A stretch of DNA of 64,000 nucleotides from Pseudomonas cichorii. Its GTDB lineage: Bacteria > Pseudomonadota > Gammaproteobacteria > Pseudomonadales > Pseudomonadaceae. The notes beneath the pieces were generated by a model. That model was not told the DNA's origin and made no database searches. It saw nothing but the letters and a program-made list of their open reading frames with translations. Positions 51,733-60,900 of the stretch are shown in pieces. Position numbers and translations under genes: made by a program. Every line of letters starts with the position of its first letter. The stretch's first letter is position 1. The stretch lies in assembly GCF_003700275.1 (NCBI RefSeq), contig NZ_RBRE01000083.1, forward strand, positions 143,449 to 207,448, in the 5' to 3' direction.

Positions 51733-52071
51733 TCAATTGATTCTTTTACGGGCCGCGTGATAAACGACTTCATTATCCCGTCTGCCAATCGCAATCACGA
51801 CGACAACAAGTCGGTCATCTATGACTTCATAGACCAATCTGATGCCACAAGCTCGCAGCTTGATCTTGTAACAACCAGGCATATCTCGCAGTTTGTCAGC
51901 TTGAACTCTGGGTTCCGACAGTCGTGAACGGAGCTTTTTCAAGAGTTGGAGTTGAACGGCCTTGTCCAGATCGTCGTACTCTCTTTTTGCCTCAAGCAAA
52001 AACTCGAGCGCATATGTTTTTGTAGCATGAGAGTCCGACCTATCGCTTCTCGGCCTCGGCGATGAGCTCAT
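51733..52071 (-). CDS. RelE/ParE-superfamily toxin
   Basis: 112 residues as read. The core TYALEFLLEAKREYDDLDKA, RLSEPRVQADKLRDMPGCYK and LRACGIRLVYEVIDDRLVVVV is RelE/StbE-type, a ribosome-dependent mRNA interferase family. The only available ATG lies inside the antitoxin gene, giving a 32-bp overlap and an odd Ser/Arg-rich tail (MSSSPRPRSDRSDSH) in front of the usual start. An ATG at a normal position exists in another frame (CTCATGCTACAAAAAC), one base off, so a 1-bp deletion in the A-run may have changed the start. Confidence 0.75.
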   Translation of the reverse strand: MSSSPRPRSDRSDSHATKTYALEFLLEAKREYDDLDKAVQLQLLKKLRSRLSEPRVQADKLRDMPGCYKIKLRACGIRLVYEVIDDRLVVVVIAIGRRDNEVVYHAARKRIN

Positions 52072-52309
52072 TTATATCTACCTTCACAGTGCGGCCGCCT
52101 CGGCGCTCTTTGATGTTGCGAGCAAGCGCAGCGTCATCGAGCAGATCAAGAAGCTCTTCATATCGTTCTGGCGAAAGGATGTAGAAAGCAGGCTCGTTAC
52201 GGTTGAGGATCACCATCGGGTCGCCATTGCTTTCACGATAAGTCCCCATGGGATCTTTCTTGAGGTCAGTCACAGACGCTGCGACTTCCGCCAGCAGTGC
52301 GTATGCCAT
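52040..52309 (-). CDS. Phd/YefM (StbD-like) antitoxin
   Basis: 89 residues. MAYALLAEVAASVTDLKKDP, then MGTYRESNGDPMVILNRNEP and AFYILSPERYEELLDLLDD is the Phd/YefM pattern with N-terminal DNA-binding fold and C-terminal toxin-wrapping helix (VDINELIAEAEKR). GGAGAAAAACA precedes the ATG. Probably represses the operon together with the RelE-like toxin that it precedes. Confidence 0.85.
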   Translation of the reverse strand: MAYALLAEVAASVTDLKKDPMGTYRESNGDPMVILNRNEPAFYILSPERYEELLDLLDDAALARNIKERRGGRTVKVDINELIAEAEKR

Positions 52310-52535
52310 TGTTTTTCTCCTGTCGACCCAAGGCCGAGTCACTTTATGATGCCAAAAATAGCACTCTTAAAAGCATATTTAAATATACACAAAACAGTTT
52401 GATTTTCTCTTGGCACCCCATTCTCACCCTTGCATTCGCGAATGAATTCGCTCCGCTGTGTATTTGTTGCCTGTAATGAAGCTGTCGCCAGCAAGCTGCC
52501 TCCCACAGGTTGAGCATCTGCGTGGCGCATAAAAA

Positions 52536-52570
52536 ATGGCTGTTCTCATTATCGAGAGCAGCCATTTTTG
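52536..52570. terminator. Terminator after gabP
   Basis: AAAATGGCTGTTCTC and GAGAGCAGCCATTTTT pair with one G:T around ATTATC, with A and T tracts at the base. Sits 17 bp from the permease stop. Confidence 0.85.
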
Positions 52571-52586
52571 TATTCCCGAAGGGCCA

Positions 52587-53978
52587 TCAACTCAACGCGG
52601 CAGCCCCCAGCCGGGATGCCTTGCGGCGGCGGGAAACCAGCAGGCCGGCAGCGATCACCAGCAGGCTGAGCACGCCGGTGGCGATGATTTCGGCGCGGTG
52701 GTCTTCCTGGATCAGCATCACTGTCAGTACTGCAACGATAAAGACGATCGCAGCCCAGGTCAGCCAGGGGAACAGCCACATCTTGAAGTCGATGGTTTCG
52801 CCTTTGGCGATACGCTTCTGACGCATGCGCAGCTGGGAAACGGCGATCACCAGATACACCAGCAAAGCGATTGCGCCCGAACTGGCGAGCAGGAATTCAA
52901 ACACGGCAGCCGGAGCGACATAGTTGGCGAATACGGTCAGAAAGGCTGCGCCGGTCGAAAGTATCACCGCCCAATGTGGCGTACCGCTCTTGCTGGTGCG
53001 GGTGGAAACGGCCGGTGCATCGCCACGCTTGCCCAGGGAGAAGAGCATGCGCGAAGCGGTGTAGAGCGCAGAGTTCAGGCAACTGGTCACGGCGACCAGC
53101 ACCACCAGGTCGACGATCAGTTTGGCGTTGGGAATACCCATGACATCCAGCACCGTCTGGTACGAACCGACTTCAGTCAGGCGGCTGTCGTTCCATGGCA
53201 CCAGCGACACGACGATAAAGATCGAAACCAGATAGAACAGGAAGATCCGCCAGATCACCGAGTTGGTGGCCTTGGTGATCTGCTTGCCCGGATTCTTGGA
53301 CTCGGCCGCCGCGATGGTCACGATCTCGGTGCCCATGAAGGAGAACATGGTGGTCAGCATCGCCGCCAATACTGCGCCCAGGCCGTTAGGCATGAAGCCC
53401 TGGGTATCGAACAGATGGCTGACGCCGCTGACATCAGTGGTCGGCAGCAGACCGAAAATCGCCGCAACCCCCAGCACCACGAACGCAATGATCGCCACGA
53501 CCTTGATCAGTGCGAACCAGAACTCGAACTCGCCGTAGTTCTTGACGCTGAACAGATTGGTGGCCGTCAACAGCAGGGTAATCACCAGCGTGAACACCCA
53601 GATCGCTACATCGGGAAACCAGGCATGCAGGATGGTCGCAGCGGCGTTGGCCTCCAGCGGAATCACCAGAACCCAGAACCACCAGTACAGCCAGCCGATA
53701 GTGAAGCCGGCCCAGTGACCGATGGCACGGTCGGCATAGGTGGAAAACGAACCGGTGTCAGGCGAGGCAACGGCCATTTCAGCCAGCATGCGCATCACCA
53801 GTACAACCAGGGTACCGGCTGCCGCATAGGCGAGCAGCACGGCGGGACCTGCTTCGGCAATCGCGTGGCCTGAACCTACGAACAGGCCTGCGCCGATCAC
53901 ACCGGCAATCGACAGCATCGTGATGTGCCGAGGTTTCAGCCCCTGTTCGAGCTCGGAAGAATTAGCGGTACTGCTCAT
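52587..53978 (-). CDS. gabP: GABA permease GabP-type amino-acid transporter
   Basis: 463 residues, about 12 membrane segments, APC family. LEQGLKPRHITMLSIAGVIG then AGLFVGSGHAIAEAGPAVLL, MLAEMAVASPDTGSFSTYAD and AGFTIGWLYWWFWVLVIPLE match Pseudomonas GabP. Imports 4-aminobutyrate and similar omega-amino acids. Single gene; ATG preceded by AGGTGG. An alternate substrate such as beta-alanine cannot be excluded. Confidence 0.85.
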   Translation of the reverse strand: MSSTANSSELEQGLKPRHITMLSIAGVIGAGLFVGSGHAIAEAGPAVLLAYAAAGTLVVLVMRMLAEMAVASPDTGSFSTYADRAIGHWAGFTIGWLYWWFWVLVIPLEANAAATILHAWFPDVAIWVFTLVITLLLTATNLFSVKNYGEFEFWFALIKVVAIIAFVVLGVAAIFGLLPTTDVSGVSHLFDTQGFMPNGLGAVLAAMLTTMFSFMGTEIVTIAAAESKNPGKQITKATNSVIWRIFLFYLVSIFIVVSLVPWNDSRLTEVGSYQTVLDVMGIPNAKLIVDLVVLVAVTSCLNSALYTASRMLFSLGKRGDAPAVSTRTSKSGTPHWAVILSTGAAFLTVFANYVAPAAVFEFLLASSGAIALLVYLVIAVSQLRMRQKRIAKGETIDFKMWLFPWLTWAAIVFIVAVLTVMLIQEDHRAEIIATGVLSLLVIAAGLLVSRRRKASRLGAAALS

Positions 53979-54508
53979 AAAACCACCTTTTGCAAGACGA
54001 ACGATGCACACCGCAGCTCTCGTAAAAAGAAAGCAACGGTGCCGTTCTTTATTCTTTACGCAAAAACTGCGCCAAAATATTTCAAAAGCGACGTCGCACA
54101 GAGAACAGAGGGCTTGCAGGCCTGAAAGTGCGGAGATGGCAGAAAGAAAATTTCTCAGCGATTGTGGGTTTTGTTACCGAACACCTCACCACCCACCCAT
54201 TTTCATGCACCGAAAAAACCCATTCCAAAATGGATTAGCCCATATATGGTGCACAACACCGCAAAAGCTGCTTCCAACACCCGGCCAAAGCTGGCAACAT
54301 CGCGCCTTTTTTGCGCATTCAGGCTGAAAAACGGGCATCAAACAGACGCACCACTTGCCTGCCGGCGACAGTCTGCTGTGATGATGCGACACCCATCGCA
54401 TAACGCAGCCCGCCGGGCCTGACGCTGTTGGTTGTCCTTCAAGGCCTGTGCTAGCTTGGCGCTCGCCCCGCACCGAAGGGCGTACAAAAATTTATGAGGT
54501 CCCCACAC
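53979..54508. other. Divergent promoter region, no gene seen
   Basis: About 530 bp between gabP (leftward) and the amino-acid ABC operon (rightward). AT-rich in the gabP-proximal half. A TTGGC-N10-GC arrangement near 54455 has sigma-54 spacing but a poor -12 element. No repeat or RNA gene seen. Confidence 0.5.
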
Positions 54509-55282
54509 ATGGCCGAGGCCACGCCCGCCCTGGAAATCCGCAACCTGCACAAGCGCTACGGCAAGCTGGATGTGCTCAAAGGCATTTCGCTGACCGCGCG
54601 TGACGGTGATGTGATCTCGATCCTGGGCTCATCCGGTTCCGGCAAGTCCACCCTGCTGCGTTGCATCAACCTGCTGGAAAACCCTCATCAGGGTCAGATC
54701 CTGGTAGCGGGTGAAGAGCTGAAACTCAAGGCTGCCAAGAATGGCGAACTGATTGCTGCGGATAACAAACAGATCAATCGCATGCGCAGCGAGATCGGTT
54801 TTGTCTTTCAGAACTTCAATCTGTGGCCGCACATGAGCGTGCTCGACAACATCATCGAAGCCCCGCGTCGCGTGCTCGGCCAGAGCAAGGCCGAAGCCAT
54901 CGAAACCGCCGAAGCCTTGCTGGCCAAGGTTGGCATCGCCGACAAGCGCCACGTTTATCCTGCGCAGCTTTCCGGCGGGCAGCAGCAACGCGCCGCCATC
55001 GCGCGAACTCTGGCAATGCAGCCTAAAGTGATTCTGTTCGACGAGCCTACTTCAGCACTGGACCCGGAAATGGTTCAGGAAGTGCTCAATGTCATTCGCG
55101 CTCTGGCCGAAGAAGGCCGTACGATGCTGCTGGTGACCCACGAAATGAGTTTTGCCCGGCAAGTTTCCAGCGAAGTGGTCTTTTTGCATCAGGGACAGGT
55201 CGAAGAACAAGGCACACCACAGCAAGTATTCGAGAACCCGCTGTCGGTAAGGTGTAAACAATTCATGTCGAGCAACCGCTAA
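54509..55282 (+). CDS. Amino-acid ABC transporter ATP-binding protein (HisP/AotP type)
   Basis: 257 residues from the ATG at 54509 (GAGGT 8 bp upstream). Walker A GSSGSGKSTLLRCINLLE near residue 38, signature LSGGQQQRAAIARTLAM near residue 159 and Walker B VILFDEPTSALDPEMV; the H-loop His lies in LLVTHEMSF. Sequence closest to HisP/AotP, the ATPases of basic amino-acid importers. First gene of an ATPase-binding protein-permease-permease operon (13 bp to the next), as in PAO1 PA5152-5155. Confidence 0.92.
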   Translation: MAEATPALEIRNLHKRYGKLDVLKGISLTARDGDVISILGSSGSGKSTLLRCINLLENPHQGQILVAGEELKLKAAKNGELIAADNKQINRMRSEIGFVFQNFNLWPHMSVLDNIIEAPRRVLGQSKAEAIETAEALLAKVGIADKRHVYPAQLSGGQQQRAAIARTLAMQPKVILFDEPTSALDPEMVQEVLNVIRALAEEGRTMLLVTHEMSFARQVSSEVVFLHQGQVEEQGTPQQVFENPLSVRCKQFMSSNR

Positions 55283-55295
55283 CGGAGCAACCCCC

Positions 55296-56060
55296 ATGCA
55301 GATGTACAAGAAGTTCCTGCTGGCCGCCGCTGTCACTGTGGCATTCACCGGCAGCGCTTTTGCCGAGACCCTGAAAATGGGCATCGAGGCCGCTTATCCA
55401 CCGTTCAACAACAAGGACGCCAGCGGGCAAGTCGTCGGTTTCGACTACGAAATCGGTCAGGCACTGTGCGCCAAGATGAAAACCACGTGTGAAGCCGTCA
55501 CGTCCGACTGGGATGGCATCATTCCGGCGCTGAACTCCAGAAAGTTCGACTTCCTGATCTCGTCGCTGTCGATCACCGAAGAGCGCAAGCAGGCCGTGGA
55601 TTTCACCGATCCGTACTACTCCAACAAGCTGCAGTTCATCGCGCCGAAAGATTCCGAGATCAACACCCAGAGCGTCGAAGCCGCCAAGGAATCGCTCAAG
55701 GGCAAGATCATCGGTGCCCAGCGCGCCACTCTGTCCGGCACCTGGCTTGAAGACAAGCTGGGCGACAGCGTGACCGTCAAGCTCTATGACACCCAGGAAA
55801 ACGCTTACCTGGATCTGGCATCCGGTCGTGTCGACGCCATGCTGGCCGACAAGTACGTGAGCTACGAATGGCTGAAAAGCGAAGCTGGCCAAGGTTTCGA
55901 GTTCAAGGGTGACCCGGTCGAGCAGAACGACAAGATCGGTATCGCCGTGCGCAAGGGCGACCCGCTGCGCGAAAGGCTGAATGAGGCCCTGAAAGAAATC
56001 ATCGCTGACGGCACCTACAAGAAAATCAACGACAAGTACTTCCCGTTCAGCATTCTCTGA
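55296..56060 (+). CDS. Periplasmic basic amino-acid binding protein (HisJ/AotJ type)
   Basis: 254 residues with signal peptide (KKFLLAAAVTVAFTGSAFA). Seen: KMGIEAAYPPFNNKDASG near residue 28, FDYEIGQALCAKM, CEAVTSDWDGIIPALNSRKF and DFLISSLSITEERKQAVDFT with the Arg that grips the ligand carboxylate, ending KKINDKYFPFSI. Binds Lys/Arg/Orn/His in homologues. Upstream AACGGAGC ribosome-binding site. The internal Met3 is an alternative start. Confidence 0.92.
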   Translation: MQMYKKFLLAAAVTVAFTGSAFAETLKMGIEAAYPPFNNKDASGQVVGFDYEIGQALCAKMKTTCEAVTSDWDGIIPALNSRKFDFLISSLSITEERKQAVDFTDPYYSNKLQFIAPKDSEINTQSVEAAKESLKGKIIGAQRATLSGTWLEDKLGDSVTVKLYDTQENAYLDLASGRVDAMLADKYVSYEWLKSEAGQGFEFKGDPVEQNDKIGIAVRKGDPLRERLNEALKEIIADGTYKKINDKYFPFSIL

Positions 56061-56127
56061 TCTGCCTGACGTGGCCGTCGCATCCTTTACCCAAGGCGTG
56101 ACGGCCCGTCCTTAGCAAAGCCTGCCC

Positions 56128-56823
56128 ATGAATATTGACCTTCAAGGATTCGGCCCGGCCCTTGCGGCTGGCGCGCTGATGACTGTTCAGCTTGCCCTTA
56201 CGGCCCTGTGCCTGGGGCTGGTACTGGGGCTGCTCGGCGCCCTGGCAAAAACCTCGCCTTACAAACCGTTGCAGTGGCTGGGTGGTACTTATTCCACGCT
56301 GGTGCGCGGTATTCCCGAATTGCTCTGGGTGTTGCTGATCTATTTCGGCACCGTCAACGGCATGCGCGCTCTGGGCGAAATGCTCGGCATTCCCGGTCTG
56401 GAACTCAACGCCTTTGCCGCCGGCGTCATCGCTCTGGGCCTGTGCTTCGGCGCCTATGCGACCGAGGTCTTTCGCGGTGCCATTCTGGCCATTCCCAAAG
56501 GCCACCGGGAAGCCGGGTTGGCGCTGGGCATGTCGCGCTCGCGCATTCTGGTCAGGCTGATCCTGCCGCAGATGTGGCGCATCGCGCTGCCGGGCCTGGG
56601 TAACCTGTTCATGATCCTGATGAAAGACACCGCGCTGGTTTCGGTCATCGGGCTGGAAGAAATCATGCGCCATTCGCAGATTGCCGTCAGTGTCACCAAG
56701 GAAGCCTTCGTGTTCTATCTGGTCGCCGCCTTCATGTATCTGGGCCTGACCATTCTGGCCATGATCGGCATGCACTTCCTGGAAAAACGTGCCGCTCGCG
56801 GTTTCGTGAGGAGCGCGTCATGA
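56128..56823 (+). CDS. Amino-acid ABC transporter permease (HisQ/AotQ type)
   Basis: 231 residues, five membrane segments. Opens FGPALAAGALMTVQLALTAL, then STLVRGIPELLWVLLIYFG; the EAA loop reads GHREAGLALGMSRSRILVRL near residue 126. Contains the HisQM-family EAA motif that docks on the ATPase. Overlaps the next permease by 4 bp (ATGA). Confidence 0.92.
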   Translation: MNIDLQGFGPALAAGALMTVQLALTALCLGLVLGLLGALAKTSPYKPLQWLGGTYSTLVRGIPELLWVLLIYFGTVNGMRALGEMLGIPGLELNAFAAGVIALGLCFGAYATEVFRGAILAIPKGHREAGLALGMSRSRILVRLILPQMWRIALPGLGNLFMILMKDTALVSVIGLEEIMRHSQIAVSVTKEAFVFYLVAAFMYLGLTILAMIGMHFLEKRAARGFVRSAS

Positions 56824-57509
56824 ACTGGGAAGTCATCATCAAATGGCTGCCGAAACTGGCCCAGGGCGCAACCCTGACCCTTGAGCTGGTCGCGATTGCC
56901 GTGATTGCCGGCCTGATCATCGCCATCCCGCTGGGCATCGCCCGCTCGTCAAAGCATCTGCACGTGCGCGCCCTGCCCTACGCCTACATCTTTTTCTTTC
57001 GTGGCACGCCGCTGCTGGTGCAATTGTTCCTGGTCTATTACGGGCTGGCGCAATTCGAGTCCGTGCGCAAAGGGCCGCTGTGGCCGTATCTGCGCGACCC
57101 GTTCTGGTGTGCCGTGATCACCATGACCCTGCACACCGCCGCCTATATCGCCGAAATTCTGCGCGGCGCAATCCAGGCCGTGCCGGTGGGTGAGGTCGAG
57201 GCTGCACGGGCGCTGGGCATGTCCAAATGGAAGGCGTTGTTCTATATCGTCCTGCCCCGCGCCGCACGCATCGGCCTGCCGGCCTACAGCAACGAAGTGA
57301 TCCTGATGCTCAAGGCCAGCGCCCTGGCCAGTACCGTCACCCTGCTGGAACTGACCGGCATGGCGCGCACCATCATTGCCCGCACTTACCTGCCGGTGGA
57401 GATATTTTTTGCGGCGGGCATGTTCTATCTGCTCATGGCCTATATGCTGGTCCAGGGATTCCGCTTACTGGAACGGATATTGCGCGTAGACGCCAGCCAA
57501 GGGCGCTGA
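56820..57509 (+). CDS. Amino-acid ABC transporter permease (HisM/AotM type)
   Basis: 229 residues, five membrane segments. MNWEVIIKWLPKLAQGATLT, IFFFRGTPLLVQLFLVYYG, EILRGAIQAVPVGEVEAARAL near residue 100 (the EAA loop continues GMSKWKALFYIVLP) and a C-terminal AAGMFYLLMAYMLVQ. Forms the membrane heterodimer with the preceding permease. Confidence 0.92.
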   Translation: MNWEVIIKWLPKLAQGATLTLELVAIAVIAGLIIAIPLGIARSSKHLHVRALPYAYIFFFRGTPLLVQLFLVYYGLAQFESVRKGPLWPYLRDPFWCAVITMTLHTAAYIAEILRGAIQAVPVGEVEAARALGMSKWKALFYIVLPRAARIGLPAYSNEVILMLKASALASTVTLLELTGMARTIIARTYLPVEIFFAAGMFYLLMAYMLVQGFRLLERILRVDASQGR

Positions 57510-57560
57510 TATGAAGGGGGCTGGCTTTGATTCGCCAGCCCCTCCTACCCGGTCACCATC

Positions 57561-58778
57561 ATGTCTTCTGACACTTGCTTGCAGGATGAACACATTCGCG
57601 GCCGCTTTCGGGCGCTGGACAGCTTTCTGTTCGCGCATCAGGCGCTGTGGCGACCCAAGCCTTTCACGCAATTACACATGCCGTGGGAAGAGAAGTATGC
57701 GCCGCTGGCCAACTGGTTGCGCCAGCGCACGCTGGATCAGGCCGAAGCTGCGCACAATCATCCCGAGCAACTGGACGCGCCCTACCCGTTTACCCAACTG
57801 GCCGACGAAGCCTTTGAACTGGCACGGCTCGGCGAGTTGCCAGCCTACCCGCTTGAACCGGTAGCGCCACGCCAGAGCGTCGATGTACCGGGGCGCAAAT
57901 GGCAGCAGATCGAAGCCTTCGCCAGCCACCTGCAATTGCGCGATAGCGCCAGCCACTGGCTCGACTGGTGCGCGGGCAAAGGCCATCTGGGCCGGCGGCT
58001 GACACAGACGGGTCAAAAGTTGACCTGCCTGGAGCGCGACCCGAGCCTGATCGAAGCCGGACGCAAGCTCAGCGCCCGACAACACATCGAGGCTGAGCAC
58101 ATTGAGCAGGATGTCATGACCGATGGCACCTGGCGCTACCTCAAGCCCGAGCACACGCCTGTCGCCCTGCACGCCTGCGGAGACCTGCATGTACAGTTGA
58201 TACAACTCGCCAGCCAGACAGGCTGCGCGCAAATGGCGATTGCTCCCTGCTGTTACAACCGCACGCGGTTCGACGAGTATCAGGCACTCTCCAGCGAAGG
58301 CCGCGGCTCGGCCTTGACACTGTCGCGGGACGAACTGGGCCTGCCGCTGAGCGAAACCGTCACTGCGGGTGCCCGGGTACGTCGCCAGCGCGACACTTCA
58401 ATGGCCCGGCGCCTTGGGTTCGACCTGCTGCAACGCCAATTGCGCGGCGCCGACGAATACTTGCCCACCCCTTCGCTGCCCGTCAGCTGGCTGGATAAAC
58501 CTTACAGCGACTACTGCTGCGAGCTGGCGGAGCTGAAGAACCTGCCTGCACCGGGCCAACAGAACTGGACCGAACTGGAAGCCGCCGGCTGGCAGCGACT
58601 GGCCCAGGTGCGCAATCTGGAACTGGTGCGCAATCTGTTTCGTCGGCCTCTGGAATTATGGCTGGTGCTCGACCGGGCCATGTACGTGCAGGAGCATGGT
58701 TACAGTGTAAGCGTCGGCACCTTCTGCGACAGTCAACTGACACCGCGCAACCTGCTGGTTCTGGCGCAAAGGCAGTGA
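57561..58778 (+). CDS. SAM-dependent methyltransferase, METTL25/RRNAD-like
   Basis: 405 residues. An N-terminal about 130-residue region (FLFAHQALWRPKPFTQLHMP) precedes a methyltransferase domain with motif I HWLDWCAGKGHLGRRLTQTG near residue 133 and PVALHACGDLHVQLI near residue 195. MAIAPCCYNRTRF near residue 214 is the CCYx motif of the METTL25/RRNAD1-like family. RNA or small-molecule substrate not known. Follows the ABC operon by 51 bp in the same direction and may be read with it. Confidence 0.85.
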   Translation: MSSDTCLQDEHIRGRFRALDSFLFAHQALWRPKPFTQLHMPWEEKYAPLANWLRQRTLDQAEAAHNHPEQLDAPYPFTQLADEAFELARLGELPAYPLEPVAPRQSVDVPGRKWQQIEAFASHLQLRDSASHWLDWCAGKGHLGRRLTQTGQKLTCLERDPSLIEAGRKLSARQHIEAEHIEQDVMTDGTWRYLKPEHTPVALHACGDLHVQLIQLASQTGCAQMAIAPCCYNRTRFDEYQALSSEGRGSALTLSRDELGLPLSETVTAGARVRRQRDTSMARRLGFDLLQRQLRGADEYLPTPSLPVSWLDKPYSDYCCELAELKNLPAPGQQNWTELEAAGWQRLAQVRNLELVRNLFRRPLELWLVLDRAMYVQEHGYSVSVGTFCDSQLTPRNLLVLAQRQ

Positions 58779-59090
58779 TGTAAAGCAACAGGACATCCTG
58801 TGGATAACTCTGTTGATGAAAATTCAAACGAGTGATTAAAAACCTTAGTGCGCCAGTAACTGAAGCGCCTTGGTTTTTCCTGACACCCAGGTCAGAAGCC
58901 CCGAAAAATGGCACTTTCAGGCTGAATGTGAATGACAGCGCCTGTATGTGCCAAAAACGTTTTTTTCCTGAAGTGATTGTGCATAAAAGCTCTGGGACTC
59001 AGGTTTTCGCGAATGAATTCGCTCCTGCGGGGTGGGTGCGAACTCATTCGCGAACCCCATCATTCTGCCACTGAGGACAGGATTCAAAAC
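58779..59090. other. Intergenic region with DnaA-box-like site and REP palindrome
   Basis: Contains one perfect DnaA box in inverse orientation (TGTGGATAA, 58799-58807), with no cluster, so not an origin. A REP palindrome occupies 59006-59054 (TTCGCGAATGAATTCGCTCC ... GCGAACTCATTCGCGAA). No gene or terminator with a T-run was seen for the methyltransferase. Confidence 0.6.
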
Positions 59091-59420
59091 CTATCTACGC
59101 GCCAGCTCATGTTTGACGCACTGCTCGTAGTAGGTTTGCTTGATGGCGGCGGGTTTGAGGCGGGAAGAGCTTCTATAGGTCTGTTCGGTGATCCCCATGG
59201 CCGTCATGCGCATCCAGGGCTGGGGAAACTTGCGGGCCTGCAGTTTCTTGCGAGCGCCATAAAGTGACATGCCGGACAGCTTCGACTCCTGAGCCCCCGC
59301 CGCGATACCTGAACCCCATGTGCATATCGAACGATTGCTCTTGCTCAACTCCTTGGCCTGAACCCCAACCGAGACGCCAGCCAAGACAAACACCGCAACG
59401 GTCAATGCAAAACTCCGCAT
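59091..59420 (-). CDS. Small exported hypothetical protein
   Basis: 109 residues from the ATG at 59420. Signal peptide MRSFALTVAVFVLAGVSVGV then QA; mature part about 87 residues, basic, with two Cys (SICTWGS and YYEQCVKHEL) suited to a disulphide. Contains LSGMSLYGARKKLQARKFPQ. Family not recognised. The only gene between a methyltransferase and a glucarate-dehydratase-like gene; flanked by REP palindromes on both sides. Confidence 0.65.
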   Translation of the reverse strand: MRSFALTVAVFVLAGVSVGVQAKELSKSNRSICTWGSGIAAGAQESKLSGMSLYGARKKLQARKFPQPWMRMTAMGITEQTYRSSSRLKPAAIKQTYYEQCVKHELARR

Positions 59421-59528
59421 AGCGCCAGCACCCAAGCTTCTGAAAGGAACGCGAGTTTGCCAACGAAACAGAAATCAAAGGGCCAGCTATGTGCTTCTTT
59501 TCAGTGATGTTTTTGGGAGTGAAGGTTG

Positions 59529-59596
59529 TTCGCGAATGAGTCGGCTCCTACTTTTGGGGGCAGTTCACTGTGTGGGAGCGGACTCATCCGCGAAGG
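59529..59596. repeat. REP palindrome, GAGTCGG type
   Basis: CGCGAATGAGTCGGCTCCTA and GGGAGCGGACTCATCCGCGA about 24 bp apart. A third sequence variant of the same family, again with compensating base changes in the arms. Confidence 0.75.
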
Positions 59597-59603
59597 CGAT
59601 AAA

Positions 59604-60878
59604 TCAAAACCTCGGTTTGACGGTTTTCCACTCCGGTTTGTAGCGCTGCATCTGTTTCACATCGTCGCGCTGGCGGATGCCGCAGCTCAGGTATTGGTCG
59701 TGCAGCTTGCCCAACTGGTCATGATCCAGTTCCAGCCCGAGGCCAGGGGCGCGGGTGATTTTTACGCAGCCGTCGACGATGGGCAGTTTGCCGCCCTTGA
59801 TCACTTCTTCGTCCGGCTCCTGCCACGGGTAATGGGTGTCGCAGGCGTAATCCAGATTGGGCACTGAAGCCGCGACGTGGGTCATGGCCATCAGGCTGAT
59901 GCCCAGGTGCGAGTTGGAATGCATGGACACGCCAAGGCCAAAGGTCTGGCACATTTTCGACAACGCCTGAGTGTCACGCAGGCCGCCCCAATAGTGGTGG
60001 TCAGCGAGAACGATCTGGACACTGTTCAGCGCCACGCTACGGCGAAACTCATCGAAATCGGTCACCACCATGTTGGTGGCCAGCGGCAAGCCGGTGCGTT
60101 TGTGCAGCTCGGACATGCCTTCCAGCGTCGGCGTCGGGTCTTCGTAATATTGCAGATCATCGCCCAGCAACTCAGCCATGCGGATGGAGGTTTCCAGTGA
60201 CCAGTTGGCATTCGGGTCGATGCGCAACGGATAGCCCGGAAAAGCCTTTTTCAGCGCCTTGATGCAGGCAACTTCATGTTCAGGCTGCAGCGCACCGGCC
60301 TTGAGCTTGATGCTCTTGAAGCCATAAGCCTCGATCATGCGCCGGGCCTGGGCGACGATCTGCTCTTCGCTCAGCGCTTCGCCCCAGTTATCCGGCTTGT
60401 ACGGCGAATCGATGTGCTGGGCGTACTTGAAGAACAGATAGGCACTGAACGGCACTTCGTCACGAATCGCACCGCCCAGCAGGTCCACCAGCGGCACATT
60501 CAGGTAGTGAGCCTGCAGGTCCAGAAACGCTACTTCAAAGGCCGAGTAGGCGTTGCTGACCGCCTTGCTGGCGTGCGAACCGGGAGCCAGTTCCGCGCCA
60601 GCCAGGCTGTCGGTCTTGTTCGCGGCCACGGTGGCCTGCACGATGGCTCGCAACTGGTTGAGGTTGAACGGGTCGAGGCCGATCAACTGGTCCTTCACAC
60701 GTTCCTGAATCGCCAGCGCCGGAGCGTCGCCGTAGCTCTCGCCCAGACCGATATAGCCATTGTCGCTTTCGATCTCGATGATCGAGCGCAGCGCAAAGGG
60801 TTCGTGAATGCCACTGGCATTGAGCAGCGGCGGATCGCGAAAGGCGATAGGGGTCACGGTCACTCGTTTGATTTTCAA
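59604..60878 (-). CDS. Glucarate dehydratase-like enolase-superfamily enzyme
   Basis: 424 residues. Start is TTG at 60878, preceded by GGGAGC 6 bp away; longer readings lack a site. Seen: PIAFRDPPLLNASGIHEPFA, KLKAGALQPEHEV with the KxK base, metal-binding Asp/Glu/Asn in RIDPNANWS, YYEDPTP and MVVTDFDEF, then LADHHYWGGL and catalytic-His region MHSNSHLGISLMA. This is the glucarate dehydratase (GudD) subgroup of enolases, which dehydrates D-glucarate/L-idarate. The next gene upstream is a matching MFS transporter. Confidence 0.88.
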   Translation of the reverse strand: MKIKRVTVTPIAFRDPPLLNASGIHEPFALRSIIEIESDNGYIGLGESYGDAPALAIQERVKDQLIGLDPFNLNQLRAIVQATVAANKTDSLAGAELAPGSHASKAVSNAYSAFEVAFLDLQAHYLNVPLVDLLGGAIRDEVPFSAYLFFKYAQHIDSPYKPDNWGEALSEEQIVAQARRMIEAYGFKSIKLKAGALQPEHEVACIKALKKAFPGYPLRIDPNANWSLETSIRMAELLGDDLQYYEDPTPTLEGMSELHKRTGLPLATNMVVTDFDEFRRSVALNSVQIVLADHHYWGGLRDTQALSKMCQTFGLGVSMHSNSHLGISLMAMTHVAASVPNLDYACDTHYPWQEPDEEVIKGGKLPIVDGCVKITRAPGLGLELDHDQLGKLHDQYLSCGIRQRDDVKQMQRYKPEWKTVKPRF

Positions 60879-60900
60879 GGTAATGCTCCCGATCCAGATA

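Noticed and set aside
54450..54480. Possible sigma-54 promoter before the amino-acid ABC operon (TTGGC-N10-GC)
   Set aside because: Spacing fits, but the -12 element reads CCGC instead of TTGC; too weak without mapped transcription starts.
58799..58807. DnaA box TGTGGATAA
   Set aside because: Single site without a cluster, AT-rich unwinding region or replication genes; expected by chance.
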